From: Thermodesulfovibrionales bacterium
GTDB lineage: Bacteria; Nitrospirota; Thermodesulfovibrionia; Thermodesulfovibrionales; SM23-35
Direction: 5' to 3'
NCBI GenBank assembly: GCA_022013235.1
Contig: JAKLQR010000083.1
Location: forward strand, 1-15,320
Length of the DNA: 15,320 bases
Shown: piece after piece, positions 7,137 through 14,726 of the stretch
Numbering within the stretch: position 1 is the first letter of the stretch
How the letters are laid out: every line of letters begins with the position of its first letter
Notes under the pieces: model-generated
The model's database searches: none
What the model was told of the DNA's origin: nothing
What the model saw: the letters and a program-made list of their open reading frames with translations, nothing else
Made by a program: the position numbers and the translations under genes

Positions 7137-7826
7137 TTGGATTATCTTTCGCTGATAAGGAACCTTCTTCTCGCTGCAGTCCCTATCCTCATCTCGATTA
7201 CGTTTCACGAGATTGCTCATGGATACACCGCCTACAAACTCGGCGACCCGACGGCAAAGATGATGGGCAGGCTCACCATAAACCCAATCGCCCATATTGA
7301 TCCGGTCGGCACGGTACTCATCCCGATCATGCTGTTCATCCTCTCAAACGGCAGCTTCATATTCGGTTCGGCCAAGCCCGTGCCTGTGGCCTTCAATAAC
7401 TTAAGGAACCCGAGAAGGGATTCGGCTCTCGTGTCAGCCGCGGGTCCTGCAACCAATATCATTCTTTCTTTCGTGAGTATCCTGTTGCTTATAGCCCTCT
7501 TCAAGGTCGCCCCTCACCTTCCGTTGACCGTGAATGAGAGGATTATTGCACCCCTGGAACTTATGCTGAAATACAGCATCTCCTTTAATGTCTTTATTGC
7601 AGCGTTCAACCTCCTCCCTATCCCGCCGCTTGACGGGGGAAGGATTCTCACAAGCCTCCTTCCCGCACAGCATGCATATCAGTTCAGCAAACTGGAACCT
7701 TACGGCATTTTTATCGTACTTGCACTCTGGTTTACGGGGATTGCCCGTTATATTATTATGCCCATACAGGCTTTTATTGAATTACTTATCCGTATATTCC
7801 TTATTCCCTTCGGAGGTTTGATGTGA
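7137..7826 (+). CDS. M50-family (site-2-protease-like) membrane metalloprotease
   Basis: A 229-residue polytopic inner-membrane protein. The first membrane helix carries the zinc motif HEIAH (24-28), and the later segment NLLPIPPLDGG (158-168) supplies the third zinc ligand, Asp166. SAKPVPV (78-84) and SAAGPATN (100-107) are the conserved loops of the small, PDZ-less M50 subgroup often labelled site-2 protease family or SpoIVFB-like. Such enzymes cut substrates within the membrane; the target here is unknown. The start is TTG at 7137, supported by a perfect AAGGAGG 9 bases upstream. Its stop overlaps the trpS start by 4 bases, so the two are co-transcribed. Confidence 0.92.
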   Translation: MDYLSLIRNLLLAAVPILISITFHEIAHGYTAYKLGDPTAKMMGRLTINPIAHIDPVGTVLIPIMLFILSNGSFIFGSAKPVPVAFNNLRNPRRDSALVSAAGPATNIILSFVSILLLIALFKVAPHLPLTVNERIIAPLELMLKYSISFNVFIAAFNLLPIPPLDGGRILTSLLPAQHAYQFSKLEPYGIFIVLALWFTGIARYIIMPIQAFIELLIRIFLIPFGGLM

Positions 7827-8806
7827 AAGAAAGAGTATTAAGCGGCATGCAGTCGAGCGGCAAACTCCACCTTGGAAATCTCGTCGGCGCATTGAGCAAC
7901 TGGGTAAGACTCCAGGACACTTATGATTGTTACTACTTTATCGCTGACTGGCATTCACTGACCACAGGCTATGCAGACACATCCGGAATCAAAGAATCAA
8001 CAAAGGACATCCTCATCAACTTTCTCGCGGCAGGGCTCGACCCTGAGAAATGCACTCTCTTCATACAGTCAAGGATCCCCGAGCATGCCGAACTGCATTT
8101 GCTCCTGTCGATGATAACTCCTCTCGGCTGGCTGGAACGGGTGCCGACCTACAAGGAAAAACAGCAGGAACTGAAAGAGAGGGACTTGTCCACCTATGGG
8201 TTCCTCGGCTATCCATTGCTCCAGACCGCTGATATCATTATCTACCGGGCGAAATATGTGCCTGTCGGGATCGACCAGGTCCCGCACCTTGAGATAAGCC
8301 GCGAGGTCGCACGCCGCTTCAACTACCTCTATAAGGAGATATTCCCTGAGCCTGAGGCTTTGCTCACTGAATTTCCGAAGGTTGTCGGCACCGATGGAAG
8401 AAAAATGTCGAAAAGCTACGATAACGCAATATATCTTTCTGATACTCCCCAGGAGGTCGAGCAGAAGATAAGGACTATGGTGACTGATCCTGCACGGGTA
8501 AAAAAGACCGATCCGGGAGATCCGGAATTATCTCCCGTGTATCAACTTCACAAGATATTTTCTTCAAAAGAGGAGGTTGAGCAGGTAGCGGACGGATGCC
8601 GCACCGCAGGCATCGGCTGTATTGAGTGCAAGAAGATCCTCATCAAGAATGTATTCAGAGTCATGGAGCCGATCTGGGCAAAGCGCCAGGAACTTCTGAA
8701 CAGTCCGGATACCCTTCACGAAATTGTGGAGCAGGGGACTGACAAGGCCAAAAAGGTTGTGAGAGAGACCATGCACCTTGTCCGCGAAGCGATAGGGCTT
8801 TTCTAA
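7823..8806 (+). CDS. trpS: Tryptophanyl-tRNA synthetase
   Basis: A 327-residue class I aminoacyl-tRNA synthetase that charges tRNA-Trp, in the cytoplasm. The HIGH-like motif is KLHLGN (14-19) after SGMQSSG, and the KMSKS loop is exact at 194-198 (GRKMSKSYDN). VGIDQVPHLE (148-157) is the tryptophan/ATP pocket region. TDPGDPELSPV and the CRTAGIGCIECKK stretch are normal for the bacterial TrpS form with a cysteine-containing C-terminal region. The start is GTG at 7823, overlapping the M50 stop (GTGA), with GGAGG at 7812-7816 six bases upstream inside the protease gene. No T-box or trp leader is visible; expression appears tied to the upstream protease gene. It ends 22 bases before palindromic element copy 2. 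Confidence 0.97.
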   Translation: MKERVLSGMQSSGKLHLGNLVGALSNWVRLQDTYDCYYFIADWHSLTTGYADTSGIKESTKDILINFLAAGLDPEKCTLFIQSRIPEHAELHLLLSMITPLGWLERVPTYKEKQQELKERDLSTYGFLGYPLLQTADIIIYRAKYVPVGIDQVPHLEISREVARRFNYLYKEIFPEPEALLTEFPKVVGTDGRKMSKSYDNAIYLSDTPQEVEQKIRTMVTDPARVKKTDPGDPELSPVYQLHKIFSSKEEVEQVADGCRTAGIGCIECKKILIKNVFRVMEPIWAKRQELLNSPDTLHEIVEQGTDKAKKVVRETMHLVREAIGLF

Positions 8807-8827
8807 TTCACAATTGTTCTCGGATAT

Positions 8828-8991
8828 TGACAGGACATAGTGTTTTCGCGGATTTATTTTGCCGATATTCATATAGTATGTATTTCGATGAATAAAGAGG
8901 CAAAATACCTCGGAGGTCGAAGACCGAGAATGAGCGAAAATACTGTGTCCTGTCACAGTAAACGAAGATTACAAATGATTATCCGGGTTAA
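8828..8991. repeat. Palindromic intergenic element, copy 2
   Basis: Second copy of the element at 3639-3799. Outer arms 8828-8849 and 8934-8955 match at 20 of 22 positions, and both differences can form G-U pairs in RNA. Nested inside are TATTTTGCC/GGCAAAATA (8855-8863/8899-8907, perfect), TATTCAT/ATGAATA (8866-8872/8888-8894, perfect) and a hairpin at 8909-8928. Bases 8925-8949 match copy 1 bases 3740-3764 at 24 of 25 positions. ATACCTCGGA before them and CGGGTTAA at the right end are also shared; the left inner part is not. It sits between the convergent trpS and AI-2E permease genes and could terminate both. A further inverted pair links its tail to the permease 3' end (8953-8964 with 9012-9023, 11 of 12). 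Confidence 0.88.
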
Positions 8992-9014
8992 ACTCCTCTT
9001 TTAAATTTTTCCGT

Positions 9015-10091
9015 TTATTGTGAAGTTTCTTCAGTCTCAGACGTTTCTTTTCCCGCGGTCCATTCAGAGATAAGAGAATACCCGAGCGCGAGCAGTGTCG
9101 GTCCCAAAAAGACACCGATAACACCAAACGCGATCACCCCGCCAAGCACGCCGAGAAGAATGAGGACGAAGGGAAGGTTGCCGCCGCGGCTTATGAGGTA
9201 CGGTTTCACAACATTGTCAACGCCGCTGATAACAAACGTGCCCCAGAGCGCCAGGAAGATCCCCCATGCGGCGCTTTTGTAGGAAAAAAGCCATATCGTT
9301 GCAGGTATCCATATCAATGGCGGGCCCATCGGAATAAGCGCAAAGAAGAAGGTGAAAAAACCCAGGAGCAGTGCGCCGGGAACACCTGCGATAAAAAACC
9401 CGATCCCTGCAAGCGCACCCTGCACGGCAGCAGTCCCCAGAACGCCGTACACAACCCCCTTTGTAGTATTTGCAGCCACCTTGATGAGCCTGTCTGTTCG
9501 CTCTCCTGCGATTCTCTTTAAGAAATTCGCAACCCTCTGTGCTGTCTCCTCCCCGTCACGATAAAAGAAAAAGCATACGGTAATGCTCAGGAGTATCTGA
9601 AAGAGCGCCTGGCCCATAATAGCGCCTCCGGCGAAGATCTGCTGTCTGACAGGCTTAATATATGGCTTCAGGAAGTCCACTAACTGTTCGTGATCGATAG
9701 TCCACGTCTGCCAGTATTTCTGGATTTCAGGGCCTATAAACGGCAGCCGGTCTACCCATGCCGGCAGCGCCGGCAAACCTTGACCGTACATTTCGCGTAT
9801 TTTTGCAACAAGTGTTGTTGCTTCGTTCGCAAAACTTATGCCGATGACAATAACAGGTATCACAAATGCGCAAATGAGCAGGAAAGTCATTACCGAAGCA
9901 GCGAGCGTTTTCCTGCCTTTAAGGACCCGCACCCACCACTCATATACAGGCCATGTGGAAAAAGAAAGGATCACTGCCCATAAAAGAGCGGAGATAAAAG
10001 GACGGAGGACGAAAAAACAACCTATAATGATAATGAAAAGGACAATGGCGCCGACAAGGTGCTCAATATGTTTTTCCTTTTCTTCAATCAA
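9015..10091 (-). CDS. AI-2E-family (PerM-type) membrane permease
   Basis: A 358-residue integral inner-membrane protein of the AI-2E/PerM family, whose members have been linked to autoinducer-2 export, sodium/proton exchange or other small-molecule transport; the sequence does not tell which. The layout is typical: two N-terminal spans (about 12-45) with RPFISALLWAVILSFSTWPVYEWW, a third near 65-87, a large extracytoplasmic loop (about 90-150), then the family-typical C-terminal half with FTFFFALIPMGPPLIWIP near 245-262 and GGVIAFGVIGVFLGPTLLALGYSLI near 313-337. The start is TTG at 10091 with GGGAG 7-8 bases upstream; no in-frame ATG is available near the N-terminus. It is single, divergent from the mla operon, with element copy 2 downstream. 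Confidence 0.9.
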   Translation of the reverse strand: MIEEKEKHIEHLVGAIVLFIIIIGCFFVLRPFISALLWAVILSFSTWPVYEWWVRVLKGRKTLAASVMTFLLICAFVIPVIVIGISFANEATTLVAKIREMYGQGLPALPAWVDRLPFIGPEIQKYWQTWTIDHEQLVDFLKPYIKPVRQQIFAGGAIMGQALFQILLSITVCFFFYRDGEETAQRVANFLKRIAGERTDRLIKVAANTTKGVVYGVLGTAAVQGALAGIGFFIAGVPGALLLGFFTFFFALIPMGPPLIWIPATIWLFSYKSAAWGIFLALWGTFVISGVDNVVKPYLISRGGNLPFVLILLGVLGGVIAFGVIGVFLGPTLLALGYSLISEWTAGKETSETEETSQ

Positions 10092-10211
10092 GCGGTTCTC
10101 CCTACGCAGTAACTATGCACGGACAGGTACAGCCGATAAATGCTGGTTTAACTATATCATCAGCATGGAAGCCTGTCAATTATTGTTGTTCCTGACAATG
10201 ACGGATTGCAG

Positions 10212-10217
10212 TATAAT
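10212..10217 (+). promoter_or_regulatory. -10 element of the mla operon
   Basis: A perfect TATAAT lies only 7 bases before the mlaE ATG. The -35 region at the right distance (TTCCTG, 10189-10194) is poor; a CTGACA at 10192-10197 would leave only a 14-base spacer. Transcription would begin at or next to the ATG, so the mRNA would be leaderless. If the true promoter is further upstream, this box would be coincidental. Confidence 0.5.
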
Positions 10218-10224
10218 GTAAAAA

Positions 10225-11358
10225 ATGTCTTCACACCCTGAAATAACCTTCCAGAAACCGGCAGATGATACCCTGCTTGTCAGGCTGACGGGCGAATGGA
10301 CGCTTCATGAAAAACTTCCTTCCTCTAAAGAAGTGGAAAAGCAGTGCGAAAAAGACACGGGCATTCAAAAGGTCCTTTTTGATCCGGCACCCCTTGCCCA
10401 ATGGGACAGCGGACTTCTTGTCTTTCTCACAAAGGTTATCGATTTTTGCGCACAAAAAAATATCCGGATCGAAAAGGAGAGCCTGCCACAGGGAGTGCAA
10501 AAACTGCTTGCGCTTGCCTCACCCGAGAATCAGAGGGAAGGGATAAGCCGGGGAGCATCACGGAAGACCTTTCTTGTAAAAGTCGCTGATGCAACCATTC
10601 GCTTCATTCGGTCTTCACAGGAAATGCTCGCTTTCATTGGAGAGGCTTTTCTTGCGTTCATGAAACTGCTGCGGGGGAAAGCCAGTTTCCGCGGTTCCGA
10701 TCTTCTCATGGTGATCCAGGACACCGGCGCACAGTCTCTGCCGATTGTTTCACTGATAAGTATACTTGTAGGATTGATCCTCGCGTTTGTCGGCGCCATT
10801 CAACTGGAGCTGTTCGGGGCCCAGATATATGTTGCGAATATTGTAGGGATAGGAATGACACGGGTTATGGGCGCCATTATGACCGGGGTTATCATGGCGG
10901 GCCGCACCGGCGCTTCTTTTGCCGCGCAACTCGGCACGATGCAGGTGAACGAGGAGATCGATGCGCTCAGGACTTCGGGCATCTCGCCTATGGAGTTCCT
11001 CGTCCTGCCCCGCATGCTCGCGCTCACCCTGATGATGCCGCTCCTCTGCCTGTATTCTGACTTTATGGGTATTCTCGGCGGTCTTTTTGTCGGAGTGACC
11101 ATGCTTGATCTCAATCTCATGGAATATTACTATCAGACAAAATCTGCGGTCACCCTGACCCACTTCTGGGTAGGCCTGTTCCATAGCGCAGTGTTCGGTG
11201 TGCTTGTTGCGCTCTCGGGATGCCTGCGGGGGATGCAATGCGGCAGGAGCGCTTCCGCAGTAGGATATGCCACAACCTCGGCAGTGGTAACCGGAATCGT
11301 GAGTATTGTCATTGCAACGGCCATCATCACGTTCGGATGTAATGTGTTGGGTATTTAA
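10225..11358 (+). CDS. mlaE: Lipid-transport ABC permease MlaE with fused N-terminal STAS (MlaB-like) domain
   Basis: A 377-residue inner-membrane permease of the MCE-type ABC transporter that moves phospholipids or related lipids between the membranes. Residues about 1-100 form a STAS domain (TLLVRLTGEWTL at 16-27, then AQWDSGLLVFL at 58-68 with the conserved D-S of that fold). This is the job of the separate MlaB subunit in E. coli. Residues about 130-377 form the MlaE permease: IGEAFLAF, the VAN/IVGIGMTRVMGAIMTG stretch (203-221), the coupling segment NEEIDALRTSGISPMEFLVLPR (242-263; read in two parts NEEIDALRTS and GISPMEFLVLPR), and C-terminal spans to 375. The STAS domain begins at residue 5, so the ATG at 10225 must be close to right, yet no ribosome binding site precedes it. 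First gene of mlaE-mlaF-mlaD-pqiC. Confidence 0.93.
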   Translation: MSSHPEITFQKPADDTLLVRLTGEWTLHEKLPSSKEVEKQCEKDTGIQKVLFDPAPLAQWDSGLLVFLTKVIDFCAQKNIRIEKESLPQGVQKLLALASPENQREGISRGASRKTFLVKVADATIRFIRSSQEMLAFIGEAFLAFMKLLRGKASFRGSDLLMVIQDTGAQSLPIVSLISILVGLILAFVGAIQLELFGAQIYVANIVGIGMTRVMGAIMTGVIMAGRTGASFAAQLGTMQVNEEIDALRTSGISPMEFLVLPRMLALTLMMPLLCLYSDFMGILGGLFVGVTMLDLNLMEYYYQTKSAVTLTHFWVGLFHSAVFGVLVALSGCLRGMQCGRSASAVGYATTSAVVTGIVSIVIATAIITFGCNVLGI

Positions 11359-11396
11359 GACATAATACCTCCACGTTCACGGGGGAGAAGAGAAAA

Positions 11397-11489
11397 ATGG
11401 AGAACGTATCGAAAAATTTTCTTTACCACTCCTTTCTGCGGAAAGGAAAGAATAACCGGGAGCTGTCATGTCATCACAACTCCGGATAG
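11397..11489 (+). CDS. Possible 30-residue upstream peptide overlapping the mlaF start (speculative)
   Basis: In the 109-base gap between mlaE and mlaF, an ATG at 11397 preceded by GGGGGAG at about 9 bases opens a 30-codon frame. It runs over the mlaF ATG in another frame and stops 22 bases inside mlaF. The peptide is basic (MENVSKNFLYHSFLRKGKNN...). A perfect hairpin, CCTTTC-TGCG-GAAAGG, lies inside it at 11431-11446. It could couple or attenuate mlaF translation, or be chance. No homolog is recognised. Confidence 0.15.
   Translation: MENVSKNFLYHSFLRKGKNNRELSCHHNSG
11431..11446 (+). repeat. Short perfect hairpin between mlaE and mlaF
   Basis: CCTTTC, loop TGCG, GAAAGG: a 6-pair stem with a tetraloop, 21 bases before the mlaF start. 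There is no T-run behind it, so it is not a standard terminator. It may act as an mRNA processing or stability site within the operon. Confidence 0.4.
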
Positions 11490-12241
11490 AAGTGCGCGGG
11501 CTTGATATGGGGTATGACGGCTTTGTGCTCATGCACAATCTGAATTTTATCGTCAACAAAGGCGATATCTTTATCATCATGGGCGGAAGCGGATGCGGAA
11601 AAACCACATTAATGAAAATTCTTGTCGGGCTTAAGGAGCCTCTCTGCGGACAGGTTTTTTACAACGGGATGAACTTCTGGGAAGCCGATCCGGCAGAGCG
11701 GGAGAAGACCATGCGGAGCTTCGGCATCCTTTACCAGAGCGGGGCCTTGTGGAGTTCCATGACCCTCGCAGAGAATATCGCGCTTCCGCTTGAACAGTAC
11801 ACTGCGCTGAATCGCAGCCAGATCAGGGAAATCGTTTCGCTGAAACTCGCACTTGTCGGACTGGCTGGATTCGAGGATTATTATCCTTCGGAAATCAGCG
11901 GCGGGATGCGAAAAAGGGCCGGCCTTGCAAGGGCCATGGCGCTTGATCCCGATATCCTTTTCTTTGACGAACCGTCTGCAGGACTGGACCCGGTCAGTGC
12001 TCGTCTTCTCGACGACCTGATTATTGAACTCAGGGACAGCCTTGGCGCAACGATAGTCGTCGTCACCCACGAACTGGCCAGCATCTTTGCGATAGGGAAT
12101 AATGCGGTCTATCTCGATATAGAGACAAAGACGATCACTGCATCGGGAAATCCGAAGAAGCTTCTCGCCGAATCACGTGATCCGAAGGTTATCAGGTTTT
12201 TGACCCGTGGAGAGAAAATATTGGAAGGAGCCAAATTATGA
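11468..12241 (+). CDS. mlaF: Lipid-transport ABC ATPase MlaF
   Basis: A 257-residue cytoplasmic ATPase that drives the MlaE permease. Walker A is GGSGCGKTT (39-47), the Q-loop Gln90 lies in LYQSGALW, the signature is ISGGMRKR (143-150, the MlaF-type variant of LSGGQ), Walker B ILFFDEPSAGLDP is at 163-175, and the switch His201 lies in VTHEL. GALWSSMTLAENIALPL is characteristic of the MCE-associated ATPase subfamily. The ribosome binding site GGGAG lies 5 bases before the ATG. The 3' end overlaps the mlaD start by 4 bases (ATGA). All catalytic residues are intact. Confidence 0.96.
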   Translation: MSSQLRIEVRGLDMGYDGFVLMHNLNFIVNKGDIFIIMGGSGCGKTTLMKILVGLKEPLCGQVFYNGMNFWEADPAEREKTMRSFGILYQSGALWSSMTLAENIALPLEQYTALNRSQIREIVSLKLALVGLAGFEDYYPSEISGGMRKRAGLARAMALDPDILFFDEPSAGLDPVSARLLDDLIIELRDSLGATIVVVTHELASIFAIGNNAVYLDIETKTITASGNPKKLLAESRDPKVIRFLTRGEKILEGAKL

Positions 12242-13230
12242 GCAAACAGGCAAACAAGACGCTTATCGGAGCGTTCGTTGTCGGATCTATTGCCCTGCTT
12301 GTAGCTGCTGTCCTTATTCTTGGCGGAGGGAAGTTTTTCAGCAATAAATTCAAGGTGGTGATGTTCTTCGATGGATCGATAAAAGGACTCAATGTCGGTT
12401 CTCCCGTGATGTTCCGGGGAGTAAAGGTAGGGACAGTGTCCGATATCAACCTGATGCTTGATGCCAAGGCCCTGTCCTTTCAAACCCCTGTTGTCGCTGA
12501 ACTAGACCCGGCGCGATTGGTGCTCACAGGGGGTGAACGTGACGATCTCGCAAGGCTTCAGGCTCTCATAGGCCATGGGCTGAAAGCACAACTTCAACTG
12601 CAGAGTATCGTCACCGGGCAGCTCCTGGTCGCCCTGGACCTTTTTCCGGACAAACCTGTCCGTTTTGTGGGGCTTGTGAAAGAATATCCGGAAATTCCGA
12701 CCGTTCCGACTTCCCTCGCGGAACTGTCGAAAGCGATAGAGGACCTCCCGCTGAAGGAGATTATCATGAACCTGAACAGCGCAATGGACGGTATACAGAA
12801 GATCGTCAATGCACCGGAGGTGAAAGAAGATATCCAGACCCTCCACCTCACGCTTCAGGAGGCACGCGAACTTATCAGGAATATTGACCAGAAAATCGAC
12901 CCATTGATAACAAATTTGAATGCGTTAACTAACGATGCGCGCGGCTCTCTGGGGCAGGCCGCCAATACCCTGACCACGCTGGAAAAAAATGCACAGGAAA
13001 TCGCTATAACCACGAAGCAGACGCTGGAATCCGCCCAATCCGCGCTCAGAAAGTCTGAAAAGGCGTTCGCCACCTTTTCAGATGATTCACAGCTTTTGTA
13101 TGAGACAAAGAAAACCCTCAAGGAATTATCTGCGGCTGCCCGTTCTCTCCGGATATTATCCGAGTATCTTGAGCAGCACCCCGAAGCTCTCCTCAGAGGC
13201 AAACCCAAACAAGAAGGAGCGTCACAATGA
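12238..13230 (+). CDS. mlaD: MCE-domain lipid-binding protein MlaD
   Basis: A 330-residue protein anchored in the inner membrane by one N-terminal helix (about 10-30), with a single MCE domain (about 36-115) in the periplasm. The MCE core reads KVVMFFDGSIKGLNVGSPV followed by MFRGVKVGTVSDI. Family proteins form hexameric rings that carry lipid from or to the MlaEF complex. The region after the MCE domain (about 165-310) is long, helical and coiled-coil-like, rich in Ala, Leu, Thr, Lys and Gln. It is much longer than in E. coli MlaD (183 residues) and could form a helical needle or tunnel as described for other MCE proteins (inference). Four-base overlaps at both ends place it tightly between mlaF and the lipoprotein gene. 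Confidence 0.93.
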   Translation: MSKQANKTLIGAFVVGSIALLVAAVLILGGGKFFSNKFKVVMFFDGSIKGLNVGSPVMFRGVKVGTVSDINLMLDAKALSFQTPVVAELDPARLVLTGGERDDLARLQALIGHGLKAQLQLQSIVTGQLLVALDLFPDKPVRFVGLVKEYPEIPTVPTSLAELSKAIEDLPLKEIIMNLNSAMDGIQKIVNAPEVKEDIQTLHLTLQEARELIRNIDQKIDPLITNLNALTNDARGSLGQAANTLTTLEKNAQEIAITTKQTLESAQSALRKSEKAFATFSDDSQLLYETKKTLKELSAAARSLRILSEYLEQHPEALLRGKPKQEGASQ

Positions 13231-13841
13231 GGAAATGTTCATTATTTCTTTCCCTGAACTGCATTTTTATCGTTCTTCTCATAAGTGCAGCAGGGTGCAG
13301 GAGCAGCCCTCCTGTAAAGTTTTATACTCTGACAACTCTGAGCGATGAAATCCCGACGCAACAGGTTCCCGCTGCCAGCGGTCACCTTTCGATAGGCATT
13401 GATCCGGTCAATATCCCTGATTATCTGGACCGGCCCCAGATCGTAACCCGGAGCGGGATGAATGAATTGAAGCTTGCGGAGTATGACAGGTGGGCAGGGT
13501 CTCTCGGCGAGAATATCACTGCTGTCATAACAGAAAACCTCTCGCTCCTGCTCTCAACAGACAGCGTCTTCCCCTATCCATGGAATTCTTCGACCCCTGT
13601 GGATTACAGGGCAAGAATAAATATCGTCCGGCTGGAGAGCATTGCGGGCGATCACGTTACGCTCAAGGCGATATGGACAGTTTCATCCGGCAGGGAGAAC
13701 AAAGAGGTCCTGACAAAGGCATCTGTTTTCACAGAACCGTGGAGCGGACGGGGATATGAAGCAATGGCCGCGGCCATGAGCAGAGTATTGGAAAACCTGT
13801 GCCGGGAGATAGGTTCGGAGATCCGGAAAATAAAAGATTGA
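13227..13841 (+). CDS. PqiC-like ABC-transport auxiliary lipoprotein
   Basis: A 204-residue protein with a lipoprotein signal: positive start MRK, hydrophobic core to about residue 22, and lipobox AAGC with Cys24 (Ala rather than the usual Leu at -3). The mature part fits the ABC_trans_aux (DUF330, PqiC/YmbA) family: FYTLTTL soon after the Cys, a DRPQIVTRSG stretch (about 69-78), and a YDRWAGSLGENITAVITENLSLLL segment, given here as YDRWAGSLGE and NITAVITENLSLLL. Proteins of this kind sit on the inner leaflet of the outer membrane and are thought to receive the MCE protein. It is the last gene of the operon (4-base overlap with mlaD) and replaces MlaC, which is absent. Confidence 0.85.
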   Translation: MRKCSLFLSLNCIFIVLLISAAGCRSSPPVKFYTLTTLSDEIPTQQVPAASGHLSIGIDPVNIPDYLDRPQIVTRSGMNELKLAEYDRWAGSLGENITAVITENLSLLLSTDSVFPYPWNSSTPVDYRARINIVRLESIAGDHVTLKAIWTVSSGRENKEVLTKASVFTEPWSGRGYEAMAAAMSRVLENLCREIGSEIRKIKD

Positions 13842-13919
13842 TAAAGCATTCAGGTTGCTATGGAAATTCCAAAAGGAGTTGGACATACCAGGGAAATGTG
13901 ACCGCCTCGAATTTTGCAC

Positions 13920-14642
13920 TTATATTTTTATTCCGAAATCCGGGATAAAGCGGGTCAGCTCGCGTACTTTGTCAAAAAGGAGCATGACGCCGAAAATTAT
14001 GAGGATAAGACCGCTCACTATCATGATTACCCGCATATGTTTCACAATCCTCGGCGTATAGCTGAGAAACAGGTTGAGTCCCACTGCCGACAGAAAAAAA
14101 GGGACCGCAAGGCCGAGAGAGTATACTGCCAGCAACTGGAATCCGAAGAGCGCTGAGCCCTTTGACCCTGCATAGAGAAGGATCGTCCCCAGAATCGGTC
14201 CTATACAGGGGCTCCAGCCTGCTGCAAAGGTCATCCCCACAAGAAAAGTCCCGATATACCCGCCGGGCTTGCCGCTGAGATATATCTTTTTGTCCAGCAT
14301 AAGAAAATCGAGCTTCACGAGACCGGACACGAAAAGACCGAAGAGAATAATTAATATCCCTCCGATAATCCGTATATAATCCGCATAGGCGTCGAAGAAC
14401 CTGCCCAGGGCTGAGGAGGAAATACCAAGGGCGATGAAGACCGCCGAGAACCCTGCAATGAATGCCAGAGAGTTGGTTATCGTCAGATAATGTATCTTTT
14501 TTCTGTCTGTCCCTACCGTAAGGTCTTTAAAGGAAATGCCTGTGATAAATGAAACATACGAAGGAACAAGCGGAAGCACACAGGGAGAAAGAAAAGACGC
14601 CACTCCTGCAAGAAAAGCCAAGGGAAAGGACACGTCTGTCAT
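13920..14642 (-). CDS. ccdA: Cytochrome c biogenesis protein CcdA (thiol-disulfide electron carrier)
   Basis: A 240-residue inner-membrane protein with six hydrophobic segments, the DsbD-transmembrane family. It carries reducing equivalents from cytoplasmic thioredoxin to periplasmic partners needed for cytochrome c maturation and disulfide repair. The two redox cysteines are in their family motifs: Cys21 in FLSPCVLPLVPSYVSF and Cys146 in AAGWSPCIGPILGT. The ATG at 14642 has only a weak ribosome binding site (AGAG, 7 bases). No thioredoxin-like partner (ResA/TlpA) is encoded beside it in this window. It converges with the mla operon across a 78-base gap in which I see no clear terminator. Confidence 0.94.
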   Translation of the reverse strand: MTDVSFPLAFLAGVASFLSPCVLPLVPSYVSFITGISFKDLTVGTDRKKIHYLTITNSLAFIAGFSAVFIALGISSSALGRFFDAYADYIRIIGGILIILFGLFVSGLVKLDFLMLDKKIYLSGKPGGYIGTFLVGMTFAAGWSPCIGPILGTILLYAGSKGSALFGFQLLAVYSLGLAVPFFLSAVGLNLFLSYTPRIVKHMRVIMIVSGLILIIFGVMLLFDKVRELTRFIPDFGIKI

Positions 14643-14693
14643 ATAATTACTCTAACGCAGAGGCCAGGAAATGTAAAATTCAAATTCCGAAAA

Positions 14694-14721
14694 ATTATAG
14701 GAGATATATAAAGCGTTCACA
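14694..14721 (-). promoter_or_regulatory. Sigma70-type promoter of ccdA
   Basis: Read on the - strand: TGTGAA at 14721-14716 (4 of 6 of the -35 consensus), a 16-base AT-rich spacer, and perfect TATAAT at 14699-14694. The predicted start near 14687 leaves a leader of about 45 bases. The -10 is convincing, the -35 less so. Confidence 0.55.
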
Positions 14722-14726
14722 CATTC

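Noticed and set aside
3639..8991. CRISPR-like interpretation of the repeated blocks
   Set aside because: Only two copies 5 kb apart with no regular spacers and no cas genes; they are dispersed palindromes.
10750..11238. 162-codon - strand frame opposite mlaE
   Set aside because: Antisense shadow of a strongly conserved permease; His/Arg/Glu-rich with no recognisable domain.
13861..13902. Short frame after the pqiC-like gene (MEIPKGVGHTREM)
   Set aside because: Only 13 codons, no convincing ribosome binding site, no recognised homolog; it lies in a convergent gap.
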